64,000 bases of DNA, from NCBI GenBank assembly GCA_965203615.1, contig OZ241900.1, positions 4,402,001 through 4,466,000 of the forward strand, read 5' to 3'. A program made the translations under genes and the position numbers. A model generated the notes under the pieces. That model worked only from the letters and a program-made list of their open reading frames with translations, did not search any database and had not been told where the DNA came from. Shown here one piece after another: positions 41,874 to 50,254 of this stretch; positions within the stretch are counted from its first letter, which is position 1; each line of letters begins with the position of its first letter. Source of the stretch: VXNE01 sp965203615. GTDB lineage: Bacteria; Pseudomonadota; Gammaproteobacteria; Pseudomonadales; Azotimanducaceae.

Positions 41874-43281
41874 CGGTCTCTCCTCGATCGGGGATCGTGT
41901 TGTGCATGGCTGTCTGCGTCATGCGTGTACTCATCGTGTTGATATAGGCAACGACATCGTTGATCGCCTCGTCATCGCCCAACTGCTTGGACATGAGGCC
42001 CATCTGCTTGCCCAGGTTGTCCACCTGATGGCTCCCTCGAATGCCTGCGCGGAAATTCTGCAACTGGCGAACCAGGTACCAGTCGTTCATGCCGGCGATC
42101 CGGGGGGCGAAGGTTCCGTGGCTGCCTCCGCCGTCGGAACCGTGGCATACCGTGCAGCCGCTATACAGGCTGGCACCCCGGTCGACATCCCCGTCAATCG
42201 TCACGGGGGCCGGATCGTCCGGAAGGGAACCGATATACGCGATGACGTTCTCGATCGTCGCGTCGTCAAACAGGGTCGCCACCATCGGCGCCATCTCCCT
42301 GCCGTAGGTGTCCTCTTCGTGGACGCCCCTCAATCCATGCTTGTAGGCCAGAATCTGGTGACGCAGGTACCAGGCGTCCTGACCCGACAGCTTGGGAGCG
42401 TTCAACGCCACCAGGCCTTCGCCCGCCGGGCCGTGGCAGGCGGCACAGACCGCATAGGTTGCCTGGCCCGCGACCGGATCGCCCTCCGGACGCGCCGAGA
42501 TCTGGGCAAACGTCTGCCGGCCCGCAAGCCAGGCGTCGTAGTCTTCCTGCGTATCGACTTTGACAGTGCCGCGCATGGTGTGGTGGCCGATGCCGCACAG
42601 CTCGGCGCACAGCACTTCATAGGTGCCGACGCGCGTCGGCGTGAACCACATGTAGGTGATCATGCCGGGGACCGCGTCCATCTTGGCGCGGAACTCCGGG
42701 ACGTAGAAGTCATGCAGGACGTCTTTCGATCGGAGCAGGACCTTGACGGGACGATCCACCGGCAGGTGCAGGGCGTCTCGCTCGATCAGGACGTCATCCT
42801 GACCATTCGGGTCTTCGGGGTCCAGACCGAAAGGGTTCTCCACGCTGATCAGCGTCGCGTCCACAGCGCCGAGGAGGCCGTCTTCGCCGGGTAGCCGGTA
42901 GCTCCACGACCACTGTTGTCCGACGATCTCGACCTCCCGCGCCTGGGGCGGCACGTTGACATAGTCGTCCCAGACGAGGAGCCCCGGCGCCAGCATGCCG
43001 ACGACGCCGATGGTCGTGACGATGGTGAGAATCCACTCGAGCCGCTTGTTTTCGGGCTCGTATACGGCGGTCTGGCCTTCGCGACGGCGGTACTTCCAGG
43101 TCGTGTAGACCATGAACAGGCCGATCAGGACGAACGCCACGCCGCAGATCCAGAAGGTCACGAACACGGCGAAGTCGATCCCGCCCCAGTTGGATGCGAT
43201 TTCGGTGAACCACCAAGGGCTCAGGAAGTTGAATACCAACGACCCGATGACGATGATGAACAGCATGATCGCGACGATCAT
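41863..43281 (-). CDS. ctaC: Cytochrome c oxidase subunit II with two fused cytochrome c domains
   Basis: A 472-residue subunit II. The CuA site is complete: H190, then C225, E227, C229, H233 and M236 in CAELCGIGHHTM. Two cytochrome c domains follow with heme sites CAACH (279-283) and CTVCH (376-380). There are three hydrophobic segments at about 1-20, 38-60 and 84-104, instead of the usual signal plus two helices, so the first may be an uncleaved anchor. Electrons would pass from the periplasmic donor through two hemes to CuA. Subunit II fused to one cytochrome c (caa3) is common; two domains are less so. It is the first gene of the operon; no ctaB, ctaG or heme A synthase gene is in the window. 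Confidence 0.93.
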   Translation of the reverse strand: MIVAIMLFIIVIGSLVFNFLSPWWFTEIASNWGGIDFAVFVTFWICGVAFVLIGLFMVYTTWKYRRREGQTAVYEPENKRLEWILTIVTTIGVVGMLAPGLLVWDDYVNVPPQAREVEIVGQQWSWSYRLPGEDGLLGAVDATLISVENPFGLDPEDPNGQDDVLIERDALHLPVDRPVKVLLRSKDVLHDFYVPEFRAKMDAVPGMITYMWFTPTRVGTYEVLCAELCGIGHHTMRGTVKVDTQEDYDAWLAGRQTFAQISARPEGDPVAGQATYAVCAACHGPAGEGLVALNAPKLSGQDAWYLRHQILAYKHGLRGVHEEDTYGREMAPMVATLFDDATIENVIAYIGSLPDDPAPVTIDGDVDRGASLYSGCTVCHGSDGGGSHGTFAPRIAGMNDWYLVRQLQNFRAGIRGSHQVDNLGKQMGLMSKQLGDDEAINDVVAYINTMSTRMTQTAMHNTIPDRGETDGG

Positions 43282-44136
43282 GGCGTGCTAGTCCCCCGCC
43301 CCGGCTGCGTCGCTCGTGGCAATTTCTCTGCGTTCAACCTCACGGTCTGGGTCGTCCTCCCTCATGTGCCGACACCGGCTCTTCGGTATCGAATTCAGTC
43401 TAGATCAGGCCGAAATCTTCGCCTTGGCCCGTTCCAGGTCTCTTTGTCCGGATCCGCGCTGGGTGTGCCTCTCAAGCCTTTTGGCATCGATGACCAATGT
43501 GGCGGCAGCGTTCCGACGCCGTAGATTATCGCAGAATCGTTGGCGGGACCGCTAGCGGTCGATGGCGCGAATCGAACACGGCGCAGGCGCGACGTCCCGC
43601 CTCGGGCTGCGGATGGACGTTGATCCCAATGATCTCAAGGGCTTCCGCCAGGGCGCGCCGGCGACTTCAGTCGTGTGGACGACGGGCGAAGACATGGGGC
43701 ACCGGGAGGCGCCGGCCAAAGCGGCGCAACCAACGGGGCGCAGCCGAATGCACGGGCCACAGCGCGCTCCGGGCGACCGCCAGGCGACCCATGGTTGAAG
43801 CCGGAGAGTCCGCGATGCCGGTCGCGCCGAAGGATTCGGCCCCGCTGCACACGGACTAGACACCGATGTCTAATCGTAAATCGCGACAATTCTGCGCGTT
43901 GTCTCTCTTCGCTGGTGTATCGCAATCTCCCCCATATCCATCCCGCACGAGCTTCCACGTACAAGGCATTGAATTTGTATATGTCTATCCGTGTAGCAGG
44001 GTTATTGCGGTGATCACCATCCCGATAGTGGAGATGGACAGTCGTGTGGACCGCGAATCAGACCCGCCAAAGTCTGTTTGTTTTCACTTTACTTTTTTGG
44101 AATCATACGCCGCCTTAATGGAGTAGTGAGGGTGCT
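43282..44136. other. 855-base gene-poor stretch with two palindromes
   Basis: Open frames here look like noise (Arg/Pro/Ala-rich with no motifs). Two perfect palindromic sites stand out: gaccgctagcggtc at 43547-43560 (about 265 bases before the cox operon start) and tagaca-ccga-tgtcta at 43857-43872. The last 280 bases, before the winged-helix gene, are clearly more AT-rich and contain ctttacttttttggaa, a likely promoter region. The cox operon promoter must also lie here. Confidence 0.5.
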
Positions 44137-44535
44137 ATGGACTTTAAGGACTACGCAGCGGAAGAACGAAAGCGGCTGGTAGCGGAACGGGATGTAATCG
44201 AGCGCAAGCTGAATGCGCTCGACAATGCCATCCGTGCGTACGAAGACTCGGTGGCACCGGCCCGGGCGGCGGCCCCGAAGGCCGCGCCAGCGACGCCAGC
44301 GACGCCAGCGGCGCCAGCGAGAAAGACGAGAAGGCGTCGTCGGTCCTCGCGCCGCAACGAGATCGTTCGCATTATCGGCGCCAGCGGCGGCGATGGCATC
44401 GGCCGCGCAGGCATCATCACGGCGCTCAATGTAAAGGGCAACAAGTCGGCGGAGCAATCCGTCAGCAATACCCTGTCGGCCCTGAAAAAGGCCGGCGAAG
44501 TCCGTCACGCGGACGGCAAGTACTTCGGAAGCTGA
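44137..44535 (+). CDS. Basic winged-helix DNA-binding protein with coiled coil and histone-H1-like linker
   Basis: A 132-residue protein in three parts. Residues 1-40 form a charged helix likely to be a coiled coil. Residues about 43-73 are an Ala/Pro/Lys/Arg-rich linker, partly built from a repeated gacgccagc DNA unit and ending in a block of arginines, as in bacterial histone-H1-like proteins. Residues about 75-132 look like a winged helix (IVRIIGASGGDGIGRAGI then a QSVSNTLSALKKAGEV recognition region). It probably binds DNA or acts as a nucleoid-associated or regulatory protein. The ATG has GAGGG five bases upstream. It precedes tRNA-Gly. Confidence 0.75.
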   Translation: MDFKDYAAEERKRLVAERDVIERKLNALDNAIRAYEDSVAPARAAAPKAAPATPATPAAPARKTRRRRRSSRRNEIVRIIGASGGDGIGRAGIITALNVKGNKSAEQSVSNTLSALKKAGEVRHADGKYFGS

Positions 44536-44539
44536 TTAG

Positions 44540-44559
44540 GCGGCGACTTCATTCGCCGC
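44540..44559 (+). terminator. Possible hairpin after the winged-helix gene
   Basis: The arms gcggcga and tcgccgc flank a six-base loop five bases after the stop codon. There is no T-tract after it, so if it ends transcription it is not a standard intrinsic terminator. Confidence 0.3.
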
Positions 44560-44633
44560 GGGCGTGTCGGACTGGCCGTGAGCAATGCGGGCTTTGTCCG
44601 GGGAGCGCCCTTCATGCCACAATACCGTTTCGA

Positions 44634-44708
44634 GCGGGAATAGCTCAGTGGTAGAGCACAACCTTGCCAAGGTTGGGGTCGCGGGTTCAAGTCCCGTTTC
44701 CCGCTCCA
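44634..44708 (+). tRNA. tRNA-Gly (anticodon GCC)
   Basis: The acceptor stem gcgggaa pairs with ttcccgc and is followed by T and an encoded CCA. The anticodon stem caacc/ggttg encloses the loop with GCC. The D arm has agctcagtggtagagc and the T arm ggttcaagtcc. Length is 75 bases with CCA. Confidence 0.97.
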
Positions 44709-44789
44709 CATTCGTCGACCGGGCTGCTTGAACATTACCCCGGTTAGGGTGTCAAATCCGGCACCCAACTTTCCCAGAGAGAACCGAAC

Positions 44790-47576
44790 ATGAAACGGAT
44801 CGGACCCGAGAGAGTCGCCGTGGCTGCGGCTATGGTAGCGCTTTTCGGCCTGCTCGGCGGCTGCGCCGCAGTGCCGGCCCAGATGGAAGAACCAGTCGCC
44901 GTAGCAGAACCGACGCTGGTCACGACGGTGGAGGGGATCACCGAATACCGACTCGACAACGGACTCAGAGTCCTGCTGTTCCCGGACCAGAGCAAGCAGC
45001 AGATCACCGTCAACATCACCTACCTCGTGGGCTCGCGCCACGAGGGCTACGGCGAGACGGGCATGGCGCACCTGCTGGAGCACCTGGTATTCAAGGGAAC
45101 GCCGAATCACCCCGATATTCCCGCGGAACTGACCGAGCGCGGAGCTTTCCCCAATGGCACGACATGGTTTGACCGGACCAACTACTTCGAGACTTTTCCG
45201 GCCACCGACGACAATCTCGAGTGGGCGCTCGACCTCGAGGCGGACCGCATGATCAATTCCTTCATCGCCGCCGAGGACCTCGAATCGGAGATGACGGTCG
45301 TCCGCAACGAGTGGGAGAGCGGCGAGAACAGTCCGTCCGGCGTGTTGCAAAAACGCGTCATGTCCGCGGCGTACGACTGGCACAACTACGGCAATTCCAC
45401 CATCGGCGCGAGGGCGGATATCGAGCAGGTTCCCATCGACCGGCTGCAGGCCTTCTACCGGAAGTACTACCAGCCGGACAATGCCATCCTCGTCGTGGCC
45501 GGCCGTTTCGATCCTGAGCGCGCCATGGCCCTTGTCGTCGAGAAGTTCGGCGGCATTCCACGACCGGAAAGGACAGGCGCCAACCAGCTTTTTCCGACCT
45601 ACACGGCGGAACCGGCGCAGGATGGCGAGCGCAGTGTGACGCTGCGGCGGGTAGGGGATGTGCAACTTGTTATGGCCGCGTATCACATCCCGCCGGGATC
45701 GCATGAGGATTTCGCCGCGTTGGACATCATGACGCACATCATCAGCAACCAGCCCGCGGGCCGGTTGTACAAGGCGCTCGTCGAGCCGGGCCTGGCTGCC
45801 GGCGCGTCGGCCTATGCCCTGCAGCTCAATGAGCCCGGCATACTCCTGACGATGGCGCAGGTGAGAGAGGAGGATTCGCTCGAGACAGCCGCCGAGGCCA
45901 TGTTCACGGCCGTGCACGAGATGACGGAATCGCCGCCCACCGCGGAAGAAGTCGATCGTGCCAAGACCGACTACCTGTCGTCCATCGAACTCGCCTTCAA
46001 CAACCCCCAAGGGATCGGCCGCCAGTTGAGCGAATGGGCCTCCATGGGTGACTGGCGGCTGCTGTTCCTGCACCGGGACCGTCTGGAGCAGGTGACGCCC
46101 GAAGACGTGCACAGGGTCGCCCAGGCATATCTGAAGCAGTCAAACCGCACAGTGGGGTACTACTATCCCGTCGACGAGACGCCGGGCAGGGCGGAGGTAC
46201 CGGCGCCGCCGGATGTGGCTGCCCTGGTGGACGGGTACGTGGGCCGCGCGGCGATCGCGGAGGGTGAAGCCTTCGATCCGACACCCGCGAACATCGAGGC
46301 GCGAACCCGGAAACTCGTCCTGTCCAACGGGCTCCAGGTGGCGCTCCTGCCGAAGGAGAATCGCGGCGATGCCGTGAGCGTGAGTTTCCAGTTTCGTCAT
46401 GGCAACGAAGCCGGGCTCATGGGGAAGGCGACCGTTTCGGGGCTGGCGGGCGCCATGCTGATGCGGGGCACCAAGCACCGTTCCCGCCAGGAGATCCAGG
46501 ACGAACTGGATCGACTGAAGGTCCAGGGCGGCGCATCGGGCGGTCTCACGAGGGCCTCGGGAGGATTTTCGACCGTGCGGGAGAGCCTGCCGGACGCCCT
46601 CAGGCTGACTGCGGAAATCCTGCAGGAGCCGGCATTCGACAGCGGGGAATTCGCGCTTATCGTGGAAGAGAGTTTGGCTGGAATCGAAGCACAGCGGTCC
46701 GAACCACAGGCGCTTGCCCAACTGGCGCTCGGCCGGCACCTGGACGACTACCCCGCGGAACATCCGTTCTACGTACCGACATTCGACGAACAGATCGCGC
46801 AGTTGGAGTCGGCGACGCTGGAGCAGGCACGCGACTTCTGGGGTTCGTTCTACGGCACGCAAAGCGGCGCGCTATCGATCGTCGGGGACTTCGATCCGGA
46901 CGAGATCGTCCCGCTGCTGGACGAACTCTTCGGTGACTGGACGGCGAACGAGGAGTATGTCCGCATGCCCCGCCCGTACAGGGATGTCGAGACCGTGTCC
47001 GAGGTCATCGAAACGCCGGACAAGGCCAATGCCCTGATGTTGGCGGTGACGCTCATGCCCATGCGCGACGACCATCCGGACTATCCCGCGCTCGTGCTTG
47101 GCAATTACATGCTGGGTGGCGGATTCCTGAGTTCCAGGCTCGCCGTCCGGATTCGCCAGAACGAGGGGCTGTCCTATGGCGTGGGATCGCAACTTGGCGC
47201 TTCCGCTCTCGATGAGCGGGCGACCTTCTCCGGGTACGCGATCTTCGCGCCGGAGAACGGCGACAAGGTGCTTGCGGCATTCCGCGAAGAACTGGCCAAG
47301 GCGCTGGAGGCCGGCTTCACCCCCGAAGAGGTGGAAGCCGCCAGGCGAGGCTACCTCGACGGCGCCCAGAACGGCCGGTCCAGCGACGGTGGCGTGGCAG
47401 GGGCGCTCGTGGGTAATCTGATCGTCGGAAGGACAATGGAGTTCGTCGAGGCGCACGAGGCGGCGATCGCGGCGCTGTCACCGGAGGATGTCCTGGCAGC
47501 GATGCGGCGGCACATCGATCCGGCGCGGGTATCGATATTCCGCGCTGGAGACTTTGCCAACAAGGCGGATCAATAA
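44790..47576 (+). CDS. M16-family zinc metalloprotease lipoprotein (pitrilysin type)
   Basis: A 928-residue protein. The N-terminal signal ends in LLGGC, a lipobox with C25 as the lipidated residue. The inverted zinc motif HLLEH (H94, E97, H98) is followed about 75 residues later by NEWESGE carrying the third ligand. A second, M16C-like half begins near residue 500 and lacks the zinc motif, the usual layout of pitrilysin-like double-domain proteins. It probably degrades peptides in the periplasm, anchored to a membrane. It stands alone; its stop overlaps the 3' end of alkB on the other strand by seven bases. Confidence 0.93.
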   Translation: MKRIGPERVAVAAAMVALFGLLGGCAAVPAQMEEPVAVAEPTLVTTVEGITEYRLDNGLRVLLFPDQSKQQITVNITYLVGSRHEGYGETGMAHLLEHLVFKGTPNHPDIPAELTERGAFPNGTTWFDRTNYFETFPATDDNLEWALDLEADRMINSFIAAEDLESEMTVVRNEWESGENSPSGVLQKRVMSAAYDWHNYGNSTIGARADIEQVPIDRLQAFYRKYYQPDNAILVVAGRFDPERAMALVVEKFGGIPRPERTGANQLFPTYTAEPAQDGERSVTLRRVGDVQLVMAAYHIPPGSHEDFAALDIMTHIISNQPAGRLYKALVEPGLAAGASAYALQLNEPGILLTMAQVREEDSLETAAEAMFTAVHEMTESPPTAEEVDRAKTDYLSSIELAFNNPQGIGRQLSEWASMGDWRLLFLHRDRLEQVTPEDVHRVAQAYLKQSNRTVGYYYPVDETPGRAEVPAPPDVAALVDGYVGRAAIAEGEAFDPTPANIEARTRKLVLSNGLQVALLPKENRGDAVSVSFQFRHGNEAGLMGKATVSGLAGAMLMRGTKHRSRQEIQDELDRLKVQGGASGGLTRASGGFSTVRESLPDALRLTAEILQEPAFDSGEFALIVEESLAGIEAQRSEPQALAQLALGRHLDDYPAEHPFYVPTFDEQIAQLESATLEQARDFWGSFYGTQSGALSIVGDFDPDEIVPLLDELFGDWTANEEYVRMPRPYRDVETVSEVIETPDKANALMLAVTLMPMRDDHPDYPALVLGNYMLGGGFLSSRLAVRIRQNEGLSYGVGSQLGASALDERATFSGYAIFAPENGDKVLAAFREELAKALEAGFTPEEVEAARRGYLDGAQNGRSSDGGVAGALVGNLIVGRTMEFVEAHEAAIAALSPEDVLAAMRRHIDPARVSIFRAGDFANKADQ

Positions 47577-48223
47577 CCCGCGTTCAGTGATTCGGCGCGG
47601 CGACCGAGGATCGTCCTGAAAGTCAGGTTAATCCGTTCCTCGGTCAGCCGCGGCCGTTTCGGCAAGCGATGCACCCAGTTGCGTTGCATGCCCGCGCCCA
47701 TCTCGAGGTAGCTGCCGCTCGGCAGGTTCAGGGTCAGCCGGTTCCGGGCAGGCGCATGGATGGATGCCGGGACAGCGGCGTGGTCGGCCCTGTGCCGCAG
47801 TTGGAACGGTCTCTCCGATCCGAAGCTGACGGAACCGATGACGGGGTCCCGGCCGAGTTCCGGTTCGTCGTCGCTGTGCCAGGAAACGCTGTCTTGCCCA
47901 TCCCGGTAGTAATTGAGCATTACGCTGTTGAAGCTTGAGGTCGCGACCGCCTCGATCCGGGACTTGATCCGCAGCAGGGTCGGTGTCCAGCCGACGGCTT
48001 CCAGCGACAACCCCGAATACCTATAGCGCGCGCCCGGGTCCCCGTACCAGGCGGTCAACCGCGGCAGGGGGCATGATCTCCCGAACATCGTGATGCGCTC
48101 GGACTTCCAGTCGACTTCCCGCTTCAGGTCATCGAGAAACCGCTCGCTCTCGCTGGCAGAAAAGAGATGCGGATACAAGCGCAGGTTGCCTTCAACGACA
48201 GAAAACTCACGAAACTCGGTCAT
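47570..48223 (-). CDS. alkB: AlkB-family 2-oxoglutarate/Fe(II) DNA dioxygenase (ALKBH2/3-like)
   Basis: A 217-residue enzyme that oxidatively removes alkyl groups from DNA bases. The iron triad is visible as H116 and D118 in SWHSDDE and H185 in NWVHRLPK; arginines near 197 and 203 (RINLTFR) bind 2-oxoglutarate. The segment PRLTAWYGD and the YSGLSLEAVGWTP stretch resemble ALKBH2/3-type proteins more than E. coli AlkB. The ATG at 48223 is chosen over an upstream in-frame start because homology begins there. It is unlinked to ada here. Confidence 0.9.
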   Translation of the reverse strand: MTEFREFSVVEGNLRLYPHLFSASESERFLDDLKREVDWKSERITMFGRSCPLPRLTAWYGDPGARYRYSGLSLEAVGWTPTLLRIKSRIEAVATSSFNSVMLNYYRDGQDSVSWHSDDEPELGRDPVIGSVSFGSERPFQLRHRADHAAVPASIHAPARNRLTLNLPSGSYLEMGAGMQRNWVHRLPKRPRLTEERINLTFRTILGRRAESLNAGY

Positions 48224-48354
48224 CGTGGCGAGCGGGCGCTCACGGGGGATAGTTGGGATCCTGGCGCGCCGCGTTTCGCCGCCGCCCAAACCCGGCGTGT
48301 GACTTGATCCGCGCTTTCCTGCAGTGCAAACGTGCAGTGCAAAGGCCTACGGTC

Positions 48355-48522
48355 CTATCCAACCTCCACCATTTCGAAATCGCTCTTCGGCGTCCCGCAT
48401 TCGGGACAGATCCAGTCTTCCGGAACATCCTCCCAGGCCGTGCCCGGAGCGATGTTGTCTTCGGGCTCGCCCTCGGCTTCGTTGTAGATGTACCCGCAGG
48501 TCATGCATTGCCAGAGTTTCAC
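48355..48522 (-). CDS. Rubredoxin
   Basis: A 55-residue protein with the iron site C6xxC9 in CMTCGY and C39xxC42 in CPECG. The rubredoxin core YxYNEAEGEPEDNIxPGTxWEDxPEDWxCP is intact. It binds one Fe and carries single electrons, for example to alkane hydroxylases or in oxidative-stress reduction. The start is a GTG at 48522 with GGAG 11 bases upstream. No rubredoxin reductase or alkane hydroxylase gene is adjacent. Confidence 0.93.
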   Translation of the reverse strand: MKLWQCMTCGYIYNEAEGEPEDNIAPGTAWEDVPEDWICPECGTPKSDFEMVEVG

Positions 48523-48619
48523 AGTTCGATCGTCTCCTTGATCTGTCGTACGCGAACGGCCGGCGCCGCGCGTGACGTTGGTTTCGATGGACCGGTGTTC
48601 GACGCCGGACGCGACCCGT

Positions 48620-48817
48620 TCATGAATTCAGGGCCACCACCAGCACGACCGCCAGCACCGCCCCGATCAGGACGACCAGCACGACTCCTCCGTCGGACAT
48701 CGACTCCGTGGCGTCGTCGGTCTTGGGCGCGCTACGCCGCGCGCGCACGAAGACATAGACCAGGGCGAGGAGTATCAGCGCCGGGATAACGAATTGCACG
48801 ATGTAGCGCATTGCCAT
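48620..48817 (-). CDS. Small two-helix membrane protein
   Basis: A 65-residue protein with two hydrophobic segments (about residues 5-24 and 43-62) joined by a charged loop RARRSAPKTDDATE. The start is an ATG at 48817 or 48811, with GGA upstream. The basic loop after helix 1 suggests a cytoplasmic loop and both ends outside. I do not recognise the family. It is divergent from the first CaiB/BaiF gene. Confidence 0.6.
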   Translation of the reverse strand: MAMRYIVQFVIPALILLALVYVFVRARRSAPKTDDATESMSDGGVVLVVLIGAVLAVVLVVALNS

Positions 48818-49001
48818 GTCCGGTCCATCCCGTGATCGTCATGTGCGGCCCGACAATGTGATGCCGTCGCACCGCGCCATTATCGACGTGCATTTCGGCG
48901 GCATCAAGGCGTCTATGGAGCCGCTGCTCTCTGCCTCGACTTGCCGGAACCTGCTGCACGGAGGATGATTCGCCTGGGCAATCGAAATGGCAGGAAAGCG
49001 A

Positions 49002-50231
49002 ATGGCGGCTCTGGACGGATTGCGTGTTCTCGACATGACGCAGTGGGAGGCGGGAACGTCCTGCACGCAGTGTCTGGCCTGGCTTGGGGCCGACGTGGTG
49101 AAGGTGGAGCAACCGGAGGTCGGCGATCCCGGACGGGGCAGACCAACCGGAGCGACGCGGGACGCCGTGTACTTCGTCAACTGGAACAGCAACAAGCGCA
49201 GCGTCACCGTCGATCTGAGTATCCCCGAGGGGCGCGAGTTGCTGCTGTCGATGCTGCCGCGCTATGACGTCTTCGTGGAGAACTACGGTCCCGGGGTCGT
49301 CGAAAAGCTGGACATCGGCTACGACGTCATGCGCGCGGTCAAGCCGGAGATCATCTATGCCCGCATCAAGGGATTCGGCACGAGCGGACCCTACGGCGGG
49401 TACAAGAGCATGGACATGGTGGCGCAGGCGACGGGAGGCGCGTTCTCGATCACCGGCGACCCCGATGGCCCGCCGATGCGTCCCGGTCCCACCATCGGCG
49501 ATGCCGGCACGGGCGTCCAGGCGGCCCTCGCCATCGTCGCCGCATGGGCGCAAAAGCTGCGCACGGGGGAAGGCCAGTTGGTCGAACTGTCCATGCAGGA
49601 GGCGGTCACCTATTACCTGCGCACCGCGACGGGAGGCACGCTGTTCGGCACCCAGTCGACGACGCGTTCCCGGAGCGGCCGGAATCCGTTCATGCGCCTG
49701 TACCCGAGCGCACCGGGTGGCCCCAACGACTACGTGTTCCTGATGGCGGCCAATCCGCGCATGCAGAAGGCCACCTGCGACGTCATCGGCAAGGACCTGT
49801 TGTCGGACCCGCGTTTCGCCAGGTCCGCGGACAGGGGAAAGAACAGCGCGGCCATGTCCGAGGAAATTGCCGAGTGGACCCGGCAACGGACCAAGCGCGA
49901 GGCGATGGAGGCCTGGGGCGAAGCGGGCGTCTGCGCGGGCTCCGTCTACGCGCTGGACGAACTGTATACGGACCCGCATCTCCTGGAGCGGGGTTTCGTG
50001 CACGAAATCCACCATGCGCACTACGGCGACATCAAGCTCCTGGGGTGGCCCGCGAAGATGTCGAAGAGCAAGGTCGCGATATCGCCCGCGCCGCTGCTCG
50101 GTCAGCACACGGACGAGGTGCTTCGGGAGGATCTCGGCTTCGACGACGCGGGCATCGCCCGGCTGCGCGCGGCGGGGGCGATCGGCAGCGAGGTGAACGA
50201 CAGTCCGGCAATCAGCGAAGTGGCAGGCTAG
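49002..50231 (+). CDS. CaiB/BaiF class III CoA-transferase (1)
   Basis: A 409-residue member of family III CoA-transferases, which move CoA between acids through an aspartyl-CoA thioester. The N-terminal LDGLRVLDMTQW and the catalytic aspartate in PTIGDAGTG (D167) are present, as are NWNSNKRSV and VENYGPG. The second ATG of the frame at 49002 is chosen because AGGA lies six bases before it; the first (48987) has no such site. The substrate acid is unknown. It is followed after 23 bases by a second family member, so the two may act on related substrates or form a heteromer. Confidence 0.88.
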   Translation: MAALDGLRVLDMTQWEAGTSCTQCLAWLGADVVKVEQPEVGDPGRGRPTGATRDAVYFVNWNSNKRSVTVDLSIPEGRELLLSMLPRYDVFVENYGPGVVEKLDIGYDVMRAVKPEIIYARIKGFGTSGPYGGYKSMDMVAQATGGAFSITGDPDGPPMRPGPTIGDAGTGVQAALAIVAAWAQKLRTGEGQLVELSMQEAVTYYLRTATGGTLFGTQSTTRSRSGRNPFMRLYPSAPGGPNDYVFLMAANPRMQKATCDVIGKDLLSDPRFARSADRGKNSAAMSEEIAEWTRQRTKREAMEAWGEAGVCAGSVYALDELYTDPHLLERGFVHEIHHAHYGDIKLLGWPAKMSKSKVAISPAPLLGQHTDEVLREDLGFDDAGIARLRAAGAIGSEVNDSPAISEVAG

Positions 50232-50254
50232 CTGGGCTCCCTGGGCTCCCTGAA

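Noticed and set aside
43562..43863. Overlapping short frames on both strands upstream of the winged-helix gene
   Set aside because: No ribosome site, no motif and biased composition; treated as non-coding.
48732..50108. A 458-codon minus-strand frame opposite the first CaiB/BaiF gene
   Set aside because: Shadow of a well-supported family III CoA-transferase on the other strand.
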